Shown: positions 33,974-44,486 of the stretch, one piece after another
How the letters are laid out: the number at the start of each line of letters is the position of its first letter
Position numbering within the stretch: position 1 is the first letter of the stretch
NCBI GenBank assembly: GCA_905213325.1
Contig: CAJMHW010000003.1
Location: forward strand, 1 to 64,000
Origin: Collinsella aerofaciens
GTDB taxonomy: Bacteria > Actinomycetota > Coriobacteriia > Coriobacteriales > Coriobacteriaceae
DNA length: 64,000 nucleotides
Direction of reading: 5' to 3'
Translations under genes and position numbers: made by a program
Notes under the pieces: model-generated
The model's input: only the letters and a program-made list of their open reading frames with translations
Databases searched by the model: none
What the model was told of the DNA's origin: nothing

Positions 33974-34005
33974 GAGCGCGGCCCCGCATGTGCAAGGCCG
34001 CGCTC
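33974..34005 (-). terminator. Hairpin after phoU (weak terminator)
   Basis: 10-bp arms GAGCGCGGCC (33974-33983) and GGCCGCGCTC (33996-34005). The minus-strand continuation is TTGCGTTAG, with little T-run. Confidence 0.45.
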
Positions 34006-34042
34006 ACTTAGGTATTTACAATCTTTCGACGAACGGGGTTAC

Positions 34043-34897
34043 TTACTCCTCGTCGTCCTCGCCATCGTCCTCATCCTCAAGATGATCGAGCAGGTAGCGA
34101 AGACCCTCGCTGACCTCGTTAACGGGCACCTTGGCAACGTAGCGTGCATCGACGGCGGGCCTCATGATAACACCCTCGCCCGAAGGCACGCGCATGCTCT
34201 CGAGCTCATCCTCATCAGTGCAGGCGATATCACCGGCAGTCATACGCTGTCCGGTCAACAGGAAGGTCAGACGGCAGGCGGCATCGATGGAAATCGAGGC
34301 GATGCGATCGAGATAGCGCGATACCATGATGGCGCGGCGCAGGTCGTCATAGTTGCTGTCGTCCATAAAATCGCCCGTGTCCATGCGGTTAAAGGTGCGG
34401 AAGAACTTCTCGTAGGCGGCGTGCACTGGCTCGTCCTCGACGGCCAAGTTGCAGATGATGGACATGTCGTTGGTGACGAGCGCAGAAAGCGAAGAGCCCA
34501 GCACCTGGTAGACGGCCTCAGCCTCGGCCTCGACCGTGCCGACAAGCTCCTTGGGCAGCGAGATGTCGGCCTTGATCATATGACGCGTGGCGCGGCAAAT
34601 CTGGCGAACCTTATCGGTCATGCGCTGCAGGTTAAAGTCGACGTAGATGATCGTCTGCAGCAAGCGGAAGTCGGAGGCGACCGGTGACTGCGTGGCAATC
34701 AGGTTGTAGCAGACGGCCTCCAGGTTGGCGCAGCGTGCGTCAATCGAAAGCGTGCGCTTCTTGGTCTTGGTGGCGAGCTTGCGGTCGTCGGTCACATAGG
34801 CCTTCACGGCATCGTGGAGGGCCAGATCGACGGCCTCGTAGATGCTCAGCATCTCGTGACGGGCCTCGATGAGCTGACGGGAAAACAGTTTGCGCAT
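34043..34897 (-). CDS. phoU: Phosphate signalling protein PhoU
   Basis: 284 residues. Two PhoU helical-bundle repeats: the first with the conserved LSIDARCANLEAVCYNLIATQSPVASDFR, the second with SRYLDRIASISIDAACRLTFLLTG. PhoU links Pst activity to phosphate signalling. It is longer than usual (about 220 residues), with a 60-residue C-terminal extension ending in a Glu/Asp-rich stretch (LLDHLEDEDDGEDDEE). GGAG lies upstream. It is the last gene of the pst operon. Confidence 0.93.
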   Translation of the reverse strand: MRKLFSRQLIEARHEMLSIYEAVDLALHDAVKAYVTDDRKLATKTKKRTLSIDARCANLEAVCYNLIATQSPVASDFRLLQTIIYVDFNLQRMTDKVRQICRATRHMIKADISLPKELVGTVEAEAEAVYQVLGSSLSALVTNDMSIICNLAVEDEPVHAAYEKFFRTFNRMDTGDFMDDSNYDDLRRAIMVSRYLDRIASISIDAACRLTFLLTGQRMTAGDIACTDEDELESMRVPSGEGVIMRPAVDARYVAKVPVNEVSEGLRYLLDHLEDEDDGEDDEE

Positions 34898-34989
34898 GGT
34901 TCACTCCAATCAGTTGGGTGCGGTCATGCCGCCCGCACAGTGAATACGCACCGGACCAGATCCGATCGGCTTGGGACTAGTCGCACCGA

Positions 34990-35793
<804 letters not shown>

Positions 35794-35805
35794 GGGACTC
35801 CTTAA

Positions 35806-36711
35806 CTAGCGACGCTTACGCGACAGGAAGCGCGCAAACAGGTTGAAGGCCAAAATGATCACCATCAGCAAGAGCGCAGTGCCGTAGGCTGCGTTCATGT
35901 TGATGCCGTCGTTGGCAAGCAGGTACAGGTGAACCGTCATGGGGCGGCCGGAATCGAGCGGCGAAATAGGCAGGTTGATGGCCTGGCCCATGGTGTAGAG
36001 CACCACCGCGGTCTCGCCAATGGCACGGCCGATGGCGAGGACGATGCCCGTGGCAATACGGCCAAAGGCAGAAGGAAGCACGATCTTGGAGACAACCTGC
36101 CACTTGGTGGCGCCCAGGCCGTACGCGCCCCAACGGATATAGCGCGGAACGGCGCGAATGGCCTCTTCGGTGGTGCGCATGACGATGGGGAGCATCAAGA
36201 GCGCGAGTGCCAGAGCGGCAGAGACCATCGAAAGGCCCAGGCCCATAGCCTCGACAAACAAGGCGTAGCCAAACAGGCCCATAACGATGGAGGGCACCGA
36301 GGCCAAAGCGTCAGCAGCGTAGCGAATGAGCTCGACGACCTTGCCCTGCTTGGCGTACTCGGCCAGATAGACGGCTGCCAGCACAGCGATCGGCGTGCAG
36401 ATAAGCATGGCGAGCGCCGTCACGTAGACGGTCGAGACGATCGTGGGCCAAATTCCGCCCTCGGCGTTGACGCCCTGGGGCCAACCGAAGATAAAGTCGA
36501 GCGAGATGTGTGGCAGGCCGTTGATGACCACGTAGGCGATGATAGCGACCAGCACCAGCGTGGTGATGTAGGCAGCGGCACGAAACACGCCAAGCATGAT
36601 CTTGTTGGACAGGTCCTTGTTGATGCGGCCCTTCTTGCCGTGGGAAAGGGCACGCTTGATGCGCTCGCGCGACGAGGTCGTATCGACCGTCGTGTCAACG
36701 GAATCGGACAT
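35806..36711 (-). CDS. pstA: Phosphate ABC transporter permease PstA
   Basis: 301 residues with about six membrane helices after a basic N-terminus. The inner-membrane permease EAA-like loop is RAVPRYIRWGAYGLGATKWQVVSKIVLPSA. It pairs with PstC. The start is 3 nt after the pstC stop, so translation is coupled. Confidence 0.96.
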   Translation of the reverse strand: MSDSVDTTVDTTSSRERIKRALSHGKKGRINKDLSNKIMLGVFRAAAYITTLVLVAIIAYVVINGLPHISLDFIFGWPQGVNAEGGIWPTIVSTVYVTALAMLICTPIAVLAAVYLAEYAKQGKVVELIRYAADALASVPSIVMGLFGYALFVEAMGLGLSMVSAALALALLMLPIVMRTTEEAIRAVPRYIRWGAYGLGATKWQVVSKIVLPSAFGRIATGIVLAIGRAIGETAVVLYTMGQAINLPISPLDSGRPMTVHLYLLANDGINMNAAYGTALLLMVIILAFNLFARFLSRKRR

Positions 36712-36714
36712 AGC

Positions 36715-37641
36715 CTACCCCCTCTTCTTCTTGGAAATCAGACGGACGATGCCCACCAGCGTGGCGGAGATGATAAACAGGACCACACCCATGCCGAACA
36801 GCGCCGAGCGGTGCAGACCCGAGGAATAGCTCATGTCGAGCGCAATCTGGCTCGTGAGCGTCGAGATGGGGCTCGCAATGCTGTCGGGAATAACCGGGGC
36901 GTTACCTACGACCATGAGCACGGCCATGGTCTCGCCGATGGCACGGCCCATACCCAGCACGATGGCATCAACGATACCCAGCTTCGCGGCAGGTAGCACG
37001 ACCTTATAGATGGTCTGCCACTTGGTGGCGCCCATGGCATACGATGCCTCGCGAATGCCCATGGGAATGGAATTGAGAGCATCGATGGTGAGCGTGGTGA
37101 TGGTAGGGACGATCATGATGGCGAGCACAAACCACGCCGTCAGCGCACCAAAACCAAGGCCGCCGGTCAGTTGTGCGATAAACGGGCGGATGATGATCAT
37201 GCCAAAGAAGCCGTAGATGATGGAGGGTATGCCCGCCAGCAGGTCAACGGCGGGGCTGATGAGCTTGCGCACGCGCTTGCTGGCAATCTCGACCAGGTAA
37301 ACGGCCGTACCCACGCCCAGCGGCACGCCCATGGCGAGCGCACCGACGGTCACCAGACCCGAGCCGGCAAGCAGCGACAAGATGCCGTAGTGGCCCTCGG
37401 AAGGCGCCCACGTAAAGCTAAAGAAGTCCGCCAGACCGATGTCAGTAAAGACGGGCAGCGCCGAGTACGTGGTAAAGACAAAAATCAGGATGACGGTAAC
37501 GACCGCCAAGAACGCGCAGGCAAAGAAGATCCACTGCAGCGCCTTCTCCTTGATATAGGTACTGCGCGATACGAGCGCCAGCTCGCGCTTCTTGGGTGCC
37601 TGAGCATTCTGCTCAGTCTGGGAGTTTTCCTGTGCTTCCAT
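36715..37641 (-). CDS. pstC: Phosphate ABC transporter permease PstC
   Basis: 308 residues with about six membrane helices. The permease loop reads SIPMGIREASYAMGATKWQTIYKVVLPAA. The N-terminus is hydrophilic (about 35 residues). The start at 37641 follows the pstS stop by 1 nt (TAG-C-ATG), with GGGGAG upstream; a GTG 3 codons earlier is also possible. Confidence 0.96.
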   Translation of the reverse strand: MEAQENSQTEQNAQAPKKRELALVSRSTYIKEKALQWIFFACAFLAVVTVILIFVFTTYSALPVFTDIGLADFFSFTWAPSEGHYGILSLLAGSGLVTVGALAMGVPLGVGTAVYLVEIASKRVRKLISPAVDLLAGIPSIIYGFFGMIIIRPFIAQLTGGLGFGALTAWFVLAIMIVPTITTLTIDALNSIPMGIREASYAMGATKWQTIYKVVLPAAKLGIVDAIVLGMGRAIGETMAVLMVVGNAPVIPDSIASPISTLTSQIALDMSYSSGLHRSALFGMGVVLFIISATLVGIVRLISKKKRG

Positions 37642-37642
37642 G

Positions 37643-38479
37643 CTACTCACTCCCCTTCTCGTCGTTGGTGACGGGAATAAAGCCCGCCTCGCGAATCTGC
37701 TTGTCCATCTTTTCGGACGTCACGTAGTCGATGTAATCCTGCGCCTGCTGCGAAGGAGCACCCTTCACAAAGAAGTAAAGGTCGCGCGAGATGGGATAGC
37801 CGCCGCTCGCGACCGTCTTCTCGGACGCCTCAACATGATTGACCGAGACGGCCTTGACCGAGGTCTTGGCGTTGAGGCTATCGACGAAGCCCAGCGAAAT
37901 GTAGCCAATGGCACCGCGCGAACGAGATACCACGTCGCGCACCTGGCCCGTGCCCGAAAGAACGGCCGAGCGGCGATCGAACGGCGTGCCGTCCATCACG
38001 ATGGTACGGAAGGCCTCACGCGTGCCGGACGCCTCATCTCGGTTGATAACCTGAATCCTCAGGTCCTCGCCACCGACTTCTTTCCAGTTGGTGATCTTGC
38101 CGGCGTAAATATCGCGGAGCTGCTCGGTCGAGAGGTTATCGACCTGGTTATCGTCGTTCACGATGACCGCGATACCGTCGTGGGCAATGACGATGGGAGT
38201 CAGGCCCAGATCCTGTTCGTCGGCATTGAGTCCACGGGAGGAGCTGGCGATATCGGCCGTGCCGGCGCTGACGGCCTCGATGCCAGCAGAAGAACCCAAA
38301 CCGGAAACGAGCACGTCGATGCCGGTCTCCTCCTTAAAGCCCTCGGCCGCAATCTCGGCGATAGGAAGGCAGGTCGTGGAGCCAGCGACGGTAATGGAAG
38401 AGGTAGAAGATCCCGAAGAACAGGCGCACAGCGTAAGCGTAAGCACAGCGGCGCTCAGGACCGATACGATCTTTCTCAT
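37643..38479 (-). CDS. pstS: Phosphate-binding lipoprotein PstS
   Basis: 278 residues. Lipoprotein signal peptide MRKIVSVLSAAVLTLTLCAC with the lipobox at LCAC and a Ser/Gly-rich linker after the Cys. The phosphate-binding protein fold follows, with AGSTTCLPIAE, SASSRGL-type contacts (ASSSRGLNADE) and NRDEASGTREAF. It captures phosphate outside the membrane for PstCAB. Its ATG overlaps the TGA of the preceding YfiH gene (ATGA), so it is part of one transcript. Confidence 0.96.
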   Translation of the reverse strand: MRKIVSVLSAAVLTLTLCACSSGSSTSSITVAGSTTCLPIAEIAAEGFKEETGIDVLVSGLGSSAGIEAVSAGTADIASSSRGLNADEQDLGLTPIVIAHDGIAVIVNDDNQVDNLSTEQLRDIYAGKITNWKEVGGEDLRIQVINRDEASGTREAFRTIVMDGTPFDRRSAVLSGTGQVRDVVSRSRGAIGYISLGFVDSLNAKTSVKAVSVNHVEASEKTVASGGYPISRDLYFFVKGAPSQQAQDYIDYVTSEKMDKQIREAGFIPVTNDEKGSE

Positions 38480-39276
38480 AGCATCACGCCGATCGCAGCA
38501 TGGCGCCCACAGGTGCCGCCCTCGTTACGGTAGGAATAAAAGCGGTCGTTCTGACGCACGGTCGAAAGCTGGGTATCCACGATATTATCCGCGTCGACAC
38601 CGACATCTACCAGCGCCTCGCGAATGGCAGCGGAAAGATCGAGCATGCGAGAGGTACTCGCATCGATGCAAGAGAACTCGGCGGCAAAGCGATCCATGAG
38701 TTCCTGGGATACCTCATATTCGTCACCCAAGATATGGGGGCCGATATAGGCGGAAACGCCGCTCGCATCGCAACCGGCAGCATCGCAAAGCGCCTGGCAC
38801 GCCTTGGCGGAAATGCGTGCAATCGTGCCCTTCCAACCGGAGTGCACCACGGCAAATCCGCCAGGGGCCACCAGCACCACGGGAACGCAGTCGGCAAAGC
38901 AGAGCAGCACGGGTACGTTATGCGCCGTACAGACGATGGCATCGCAGCCCTCGGCAATCTGCTCGCGGACGTCCTCAAGGTCATCGGCGCCGTTCGAGGT
39001 CACCGCAACGATATGGTCACCATGGACCTGATTGGGAACGAGCAGGTTGTGCTCACACTCGGCGGCACCCATAGCCTCGAGCGCGCGACGACGATTTTCT
39101 TGAACAGCAAAGGGGTCATCGCCAACATGCGAGCCCAAGTTGAGTGAGGAGTACGCATCTTCGGAAACACCACCGGCGCGCTCGGTAAAGGCAAAGCGAA
39201 CATCGGATGTCGCGCCTTCCACCAACGTAACTCCATCATGGTCGACACGCGAAACTTTGTCCGCACGTGCTGCCAT
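38476..39276 (-). CDS. YfiH family laccase-domain protein (DUF152)
   Basis: 266 residues. The metal-site motifs are NQVHGD (His), ADCVPVVL (Cys) and VVHSGWKGT (His), as in the YfiH/LACC1 fold, whose members act as multicopper oxidase-like or purine nucleoside phosphorylase enzymes, and in some bacteria as peptidoglycan-editing factors. It is the first gene of the pst run, overlapping pstS by 4 nt, and lies just downstream of ftsZ. AGGAGG is 8 nt before the start at 39276. The link to phosphate uptake is by position only. Confidence 0.9.
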   Translation of the reverse strand: MAARADKVSRVDHDGVTLVEGATSDVRFAFTERAGGVSEDAYSSLNLGSHVGDDPFAVQENRRRALEAMGAAECEHNLLVPNQVHGDHIVAVTSNGADDLEDVREQIAEGCDAIVCTAHNVPVLLCFADCVPVVLVAPGGFAVVHSGWKGTIARISAKACQALCDAAGCDASGVSAYIGPHILGDEYEVSQELMDRFAAEFSCIDASTSRMLDLSAAIREALVDVGVDADNIVDTQLSTVRQNDRFYSYRNEGGTCGRHAAIGVML

Positions 39277-39431
39277 ACTAAAGCCTCCTAATAACACAAG
39301 TACCGCGGCATCGCCGCTACAGCCCGCGTTTATACGGCTGCCATACTTCTCTAAAAGGATACCTGCTGCGCTGGAGGCAATCGTAAAGGGAACGTAAAGA
39401 GATTGGAGGTTCTAGTTTACAAAGTCGAAAT

Positions 39432-39460
39432 AAAAAGGGCGCGTCCATACGGACACGCCC
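39432..39460 (-). terminator. Terminator of ftsZ
   Basis: 10-bp arms (39437-39446 and 39451-39460, one mismatch) and five T on the minus strand (plus A at 39432-39436). It separates ftsZ from the YfiH-pst transcript. Confidence 0.85.
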
Positions 39461-39486
39461 CTGTGCACAACAATGCAAAGAACGAC

Positions 39487-40641
39487 TTAGAAGCTACCGC
39501 GCTTCAGGAAGTCGGGAAGCTCGAACTGATCGTTGCCGAAGTTAGGAAGCTCGGTGCCACCGACGTTGCGGGTCGGAGCGGCCTGAGCCGGGCTCGTGGC
39601 AGGAGCGGTGCGCTGCGGCTCAGCGGAGACAGCGGCCTTGCTCTGAGACTGCTGAGCAGCAAAGAGCTCGTCCTGACGGTTGACGTTGGAGTCGGAGAAG
39701 CCCGTAGCGATGACGGTGATACGCACCTGATCGCCCAGGGACTCGTCGACAACGGTACCGAAGATGATGTTGGCCTCGGGGTCGACGGCGTTGGCGACAA
39801 CGTCGGCGGCGTCGCTGATCTCCTGGATGCCCAGGTCCTTGGAACCGGCGATGGAGAGCAGCACGCGCGTGGCGCCATCGATGGAGCTCTCGAGCAGCGG
39901 GCTGGAGATGGCCTGCTGGGCAGCGTCGACGGCACGGGTGTCCCCAGAAGAGGTACCGATACCCATCATGGCGGTACCGGCCTGCTTCATGATGGTCTTA
40001 ACATCGGCGAAGTCCAGGTTGATGATACCGGGGACGGTGATGAGGTCGGTGATGCCCTGGGTGCCCTGGGAAAGGACGCCATCGGCAATCGCAAAGGCCT
40101 CGAGCATGGTGGTCTTCTTCTCGGCGATGTCGAGCAGCTTATCGTTAGGAATGACAATCATGGTGTCGACGCAATCGGAGAGGGTCTTAATGCCCTCCTC
40201 GGCGCTCTTCTTGCGCTTGCGGCCCTCGAAGGTGAAGGGCTTGGTCACGACGGCGACGGTCAGCGCACCGACCTCGTTCATCGCGATATCGGCAACGATG
40301 GGAGCAGCGCCGGTACCGGTGCCACCGCCCTCGCCGCAGGTGATGAACACCATGTCGGCGCCAGCGAGCGCCTCGGCAATGTCGTCGCGAGACTCATCGG
40401 CAGCCTTGCGGCCAACCTCGGGGTTGGCGCCGGCGCCCAGGCCGCGGGTAAGGTCGGTGCCGATGTGCACCTTGATATCGGCATCAGAGATCGCGAGTGC
40501 CTGAGCATCGGTGTTGATGGCAACAAACTCGACGCCGCGGATGCCCTCTTCGATCATTCGATTGACCGCGTTGGTACCGCCGCCGCCGACGCCGACCACC
40601 TTAATGACGGCAAGGTAGTTGTTGATCTCTGTCTCGTGCAT
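39487..40641 (-). CDS. ftsZ: Cell division GTPase FtsZ
   Basis: 384 residues. The GTP-binding tubulin signature GGGTGTG is at 105-111, the N-terminal VVGVGGGGTNAVNRM is intact, and the T7 loop region holds INLDFADVKTIM. A short Ala/Gln/Pro linker (about 315-365) leads to the C-terminal peptide FELPDFLKR, the docking site for SepF and other partners. FtsZ forms the division ring. GGAGG is 7 nt before the start. It is separated from ftsQ by 199 nt, an AT-rich stretch with a GTCAA/TTGAC palindrome (40763-40776), so it likely has its own promoter. Confidence 0.98.
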   Translation of the reverse strand: MHETEINNYLAVIKVVGVGGGGTNAVNRMIEEGIRGVEFVAINTDAQALAISDADIKVHIGTDLTRGLGAGANPEVGRKAADESRDDIAEALAGADMVFITCGEGGGTGTGAAPIVADIAMNEVGALTVAVVTKPFTFEGRKRKKSAEEGIKTLSDCVDTMIVIPNDKLLDIAEKKTTMLEAFAIADGVLSQGTQGITDLITVPGIINLDFADVKTIMKQAGTAMMGIGTSSGDTRAVDAAQQAISSPLLESSIDGATRVLLSIAGSKDLGIQEISDAADVVANAVDPEANIIFGTVVDESLGDQVRITVIATGFSDSNVNRQDELFAAQQSQSKAAVSAEPQRTAPATSPAQAAPTRNVGGTELPNFGNDQFELPDFLKRGSF

Positions 40642-40840
40642 GTCGGTCCTCCGAACAAAGGTTATAGCCATAGCATGGGTCGACCCCTGCGCACATTAAC
40701 CTTCAGGTTGAAAGTAAATGCAAAGGTAAACCGTATTATGTTTGCACATTATGAACGTATCAGTCAAATAATTGACCGTGAAAACCAAACAAACCAGATA
40801 AACGGCGTGGTATGGCCCCTCAACAAAGCATCAACCAGCG

Positions 40841-42097
40841 CTACGAGGTCGGAGCGTTCCTAAATGTATAGTTACCCGGAGAGCGCACATTGATATACGT
40901 TACGCCCTCTACCTGCGAAAGCAGCTTGGTGACTACGCGCTCCTTCTTGACGATATCGTTCGAATCGCCCAGCGACACCTCAATGCCGTTATTGAGGTTT
41001 GCCGAGATGGCTTCGACCGAAGGCGTGGAAATATCCTTGACTTGTCCCAAGAACTCGCTCGAAAAACCACGCACATAATCCAAGCCAGCCTTAACGGCCT
41101 TGGAGCTCACTGCCTGGCCGGAAACCGGAGCGACATCCGCCGAGACATCAGTCAACAACACCGCGCCATAGTGCTTAGCGAGCGCCAGCGCGGCATCGAT
41201 TCCGGTCAAGGTATTTGAGCCCTGCCCTGTCGTGATGACGTTGCCTTGGTCGTCCACTTCGACCGACGTCGACAGTGGGGCGATCCAGGTGTCATCATCC
41301 CCGATGGCCCAGGCAAGGTCATCGGAGCTGATATAGGCAATTGCGATGACCTTGCGCTCCATCGGCGTAATGATGAGCGTATGCGGGAACTGACGCTGGA
41401 CATCCACGCCCGAGACCCACGGATTCTGCTTGAGGTCCTCGGTAATCTGGTCGGGATCGACGTTAAAAAGCGACGTTCCCTCGGGCAAATCGATCAGCTG
41501 GATAGCATCGTGCTTCGTCACATGCTCGCTGCCTTGAATCTGAATATCAGTGGCGGTAAACAATCCAGAGTTGATCACCACGATGGCAACGACGACGAGC
41601 ACGGCCAAGGCGGCCAGAACGCCGCCCACGATTTTGCCTTTGCCTGCAACGACAGAAGCGGCGTCTGATGTTTTATTTACCATCGCCCCAAGTGAAGACA
41701 ACGGGTTGACGCTTTTTTTACCCGAAGGCTTCTTGGCGGTAGCCGGCACCGATGTCAGCGAGCGCGGTTTCGATGCGCCCAGCGTGCGACCTGGACGCGG
41801 CGCTTTAGTTCCCGTCGAGGGCTTAGGAGTTGCCATGGGACGGGCAGGTTTGGCGCCCATAACAGGCTTTGACGTCACCGAGGGACGCGAGGACTTTTTT
41901 GCGGCCGGACGATTACCGAGCTGCGAGCCGACAACCGGACGACTGGTCTGTCGAGCATGCCCGACAGACTTAGAGTGCGCGACGGTATTGCGTTGAGGTT
42001 TGGCAGGCGCGCCGGAACGCCCTCCGGCGCGGCGGAAGGTGGGTTTCGATGCTCTAGAAGCCGAGGAATTTAACTTCCGGTCTGAGCTCGATGCCAT
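40841..42097 (-). CDS. ftsQ: Cell division protein FtsQ/DivIB
   Basis: 418 residues. The first 155 or so are a disordered, strongly basic Lys/Arg/Ser/Pro/Ala-rich cytoplasmic tail. One membrane helix (about 157-180, VLAALAVLVVVAIVVIN) follows, then the POTRA domain (FTATDIQIQGSEHVTKHDAIQ) and an FtsQ C-terminal domain. It recruits FtsL and the septal synthase. The tail is longer than in model species. The start overlaps the end of murB by 44 nt, with GGGAGG close upstream. Confidence 0.92.
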   Translation of the reverse strand: MASSSDRKLNSSASRASKPTFRRAGGRSGAPAKPQRNTVAHSKSVGHARQTSRPVVGSQLGNRPAAKKSSRPSVTSKPVMGAKPARPMATPKPSTGTKAPRPGRTLGASKPRSLTSVPATAKKPSGKKSVNPLSSLGAMVNKTSDAASVVAGKGKIVGGVLAALAVLVVVAIVVINSGLFTATDIQIQGSEHVTKHDAIQLIDLPEGTSLFNVDPDQITEDLKQNPWVSGVDVQRQFPHTLIITPMERKVIAIAYISSDDLAWAIGDDDTWIAPLSTSVEVDDQGNVITTGQGSNTLTGIDAALALAKHYGAVLLTDVSADVAPVSGQAVSSKAVKAGLDYVRGFSSEFLGQVKDISTPSVEAISANLNNGIEVSLGDSNDIVKKERVVTKLLSQVEGVTYINVRSPGNYTFRNAPTS

Positions 42098-42965
42098 ACG
42101 CCTCCCTCACCTTTCCGTGCACATGTCTGATAACCGCGGCAACGTCATCGGCCGAGGCAGTTCCGTTATTAACGATAAAATTAGCGTGAACGGGCGAAAC
42201 TTCCGCGCCGCCAATCGAAAAACCCTTTAATCCACAATCCTCGATAAGCTTGCCCACACTCGCATCGGGCGGGTTACGAAAGACCGACCCGCAGGATGCG
42301 CGACCCATGGGCTGCGTACGCTTGCGCCTCGTCAGGTACCGTTCCATGCGCTCGCGAATGTCGGCCTTGGGCGCCGGTTTAAGCTTGAGCACGCACTCGA
42401 GGATGATCTCATTGCGGGGAAGGCTACATTCGCGGTAGCCCCAAGTGATCTCGGACCCCGCATAATGTTTGATACCGGATGCCGGGTCAAACGTTACGAC
42501 ATCCTCAACCAGTGAGCCAATCCACTCGGTCCGTGTGCCGGCATTCATAGATATCGCACCGCCAACCGAACCAGGGATGCCAACGGCAAACTCAAGGCCC
42601 GAGAGGCTACGCGACAGGGCATCGTTGACCAGGCGCGCAAACATCACGCCCGCACCGACCGTCAGCGTACAACCGTCATCGGCAACAACCGTGCGCTGAA
42701 ACTCACGTCCGAGCGAAATGACGGCGCCGCGATAACCGCCATCGGCAACCAGCAGATTGGAGCCCTTGCCGATGATGACCCACGGCACCTGCTCGCGATC
42801 GAGCACCGCCACGGCGCGGCGGAGGGCATGATAGCTATGGCACGTCACAAAGAGGTCGGCCTTGCCGCCGATACGATAGCTCGTATGACGCGCAAGGCGC
42901 TCGTCCTCGATCACATCCGTGTCGATCATGCCCGAGAGCGCCATGACGGCGTTAAACAGACCCAT
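42054..42965 (-). CDS. murB: UDP-N-acetylenolpyruvoylglucosamine reductase MurB
   Basis: 303 residues. FAD-binding HTSYRIGGKADLFV and VPWVIIGKGSNLLV, then GIPGSVGGAISMNAGT (substrate site), and the later CGSVFRNP with SVGKLIEDCGLKG. It reduces enolpyruvyl-UDP-GlcNAc to UDP-MurNAc. It starts 5 nt after murC. The exact start is uncertain because the Shine-Dalgarno signal is weak. Confidence 0.96.
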   Translation of the reverse strand: MGLFNAVMALSGMIDTDVIEDERLARHTSYRIGGKADLFVTCHSYHALRRAVAVLDREQVPWVIIGKGSNLLVADGGYRGAVISLGREFQRTVVADDGCTLTVGAGVMFARLVNDALSRSLSGLEFAVGIPGSVGGAISMNAGTRTEWIGSLVEDVVTFDPASGIKHYAGSEITWGYRECSLPRNEIILECVLKLKPAPKADIRERMERYLTRRKRTQPMGRASCGSVFRNPPDASVGKLIEDCGLKGFSIGGAEVSPVHANFIVNNGTASADDVAAVIRHVHGKVREAYGIELRPEVKFLGF

Positions 42966-42970
42966 TAGAC

Positions 42971-44389
42971 TTAAGCGTCTTTCTTGGCAGTCAGATACTC
43001 AATGAACTCGGGACCGACGGTCGTAACGTCACCGGCACCCATAGTGAGCAGCAGGTCGCCCTCGCCCACCATCTGCTCGAGCTCCTGATTGAGCTCAAGA
43101 CGGCTGGAGCAGTACACGACCTCCTTGCCAGGATGCTTGGCGCGCACGGTATCGGCGAGCATCTTAGAGGTGACACCCGGAATGGGCATCTCGCCAGCCG
43201 AGAACACATCAATCAGCAGCAGTTTATCGGCATTGGCAAATGCATCGGCAAAGTCGTCGCACAGGGCCTGCAGGCGCGAATAGCGGTGCGGCTGGAACAC
43301 GACGTCGACGTGCTTGTAGCCCAGCGACGAAGCAGCAGCAAGCGTCGCCTTGATCTCGGTGGGGTGATGGCCGTAATCATCGACCACGGTGATGCCATCG
43401 ATATCGCCCACGTGGGTAAAGCGACGGCGGACGCCCTCAAAGCTCGAGAGCGCCTTGGCGGCGGCGTCGATGTCAAGGCCCAGGACATGGGCGACGGTGA
43501 GCACCGCCGTGGCGTTGAGCATGTTGTGGCGACCGGGATTGCTCTTGATCTCCACAGCGTGCTCAGTGCCGTCCTCAAAGCGAACGATAAAATCGCTCTG
43601 GATGCCCTTGACATCCGGGTGCATGCAGACGATGTCGTTGCTCTCGGCAAAGCCGTAGGAAAGCACGTGACGACCCGTCGACTTGGCGAGCTCGACCAGA
43701 TGCGGGTCCTCACCGCAGACGATGACGGTGCCGTCCTCGCCCACCAGGCTCATGAATTTGGCGATAGTCGCCTCGATCTCCTCGATACCCGAGTAGTGAT
43801 CGAGGTGGTCGGCCTCGACGTTGGTCACAATGACCACGTTGGGGTTCAGGAACAGGAAGGAGCTGTCGGACTCGTCAGCCTCGGCGACAAAGTAGTCGCC
43901 CGAGCCGTTCTTGCCGTTCGTGTCATAGCCCTCGACGATGCCACCGATCAAGAAGCTCGGATCCAGACCCATGCGGTCGAGCATGGTGGCGCACATCGAA
44001 GACGTGGTGGTCTTGCCGTGCGTGCCGGCAACAGCGACGGTAGTGTAGCCGTGGCCCAAGGCAGAGAGCATCTTGGCACGGGGCCACACGGGAATACCAA
44101 GCTCGCGAGCGCGCACGAGTTCAGGGTTGGACTCCGGAATAGCGGTGGAGACAACAACCACGTCGGGCTTGACCTCGTCGATCGTGGCGGCCTCATGGCC
44201 CACATGTACCTTCACACCAGCGCGGGTAAGCTGGCGGATATAACGTGACGTCTTAAGGTCGGAGCCGGTAACGGCATAACCGCGCTCGTGCAGAACGAGG
44301 GCGATGCCGCTCATGCCGGCGCCGCCGATACCGATAAAGTGGGCGCTCTTAAACTCGGGCGCGGAGGTTGCAGTCTGGGAATCAGCCAT
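42971..44389 (-). CDS. murC: UDP-N-acetylmuramate-L-alanine ligase MurC
   Basis: 472 residues. The N-terminal Rossmann part IGIGGAGMSGIALVL, the ATP P-loop VAGTHGKTTTSSM, EADESDSSFL and the DDYGHHPTEIKATL loop are diagnostic. It adds L-Ala to UDP-MurNAc. The start at 44389 gives MADSQTA, with AAGGAG 10 nt upstream. Confidence 0.97.
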   Translation of the reverse strand: MADSQTATSAPEFKSAHFIGIGGAGMSGIALVLHERGYAVTGSDLKTSRYIRQLTRAGVKVHVGHEAATIDEVKPDVVVVSTAIPESNPELVRARELGIPVWPRAKMLSALGHGYTTVAVAGTHGKTTTSSMCATMLDRMGLDPSFLIGGIVEGYDTNGKNGSGDYFVAEADESDSSFLFLNPNVVIVTNVEADHLDHYSGIEEIEATIAKFMSLVGEDGTVIVCGEDPHLVELAKSTGRHVLSYGFAESNDIVCMHPDVKGIQSDFIVRFEDGTEHAVEIKSNPGRHNMLNATAVLTVAHVLGLDIDAAAKALSSFEGVRRRFTHVGDIDGITVVDDYGHHPTEIKATLAAASSLGYKHVDVVFQPHRYSRLQALCDDFADAFANADKLLLIDVFSAGEMPIPGVTSKMLADTVRAKHPGKEVVYCSSRLELNQELEQMVGEGDLLLTMGAGDVTTVGPEFIEYLTAKKDA

Positions 44390-44486
44390 GTGCTCGTGTA
44401 CTCCTTGCGTAAACACTGCCTGTAACCCGTTAACTGTACCGCACCTACCGCATCAGCGCGAGGGCGACCGACGATATCCCGTCTAA

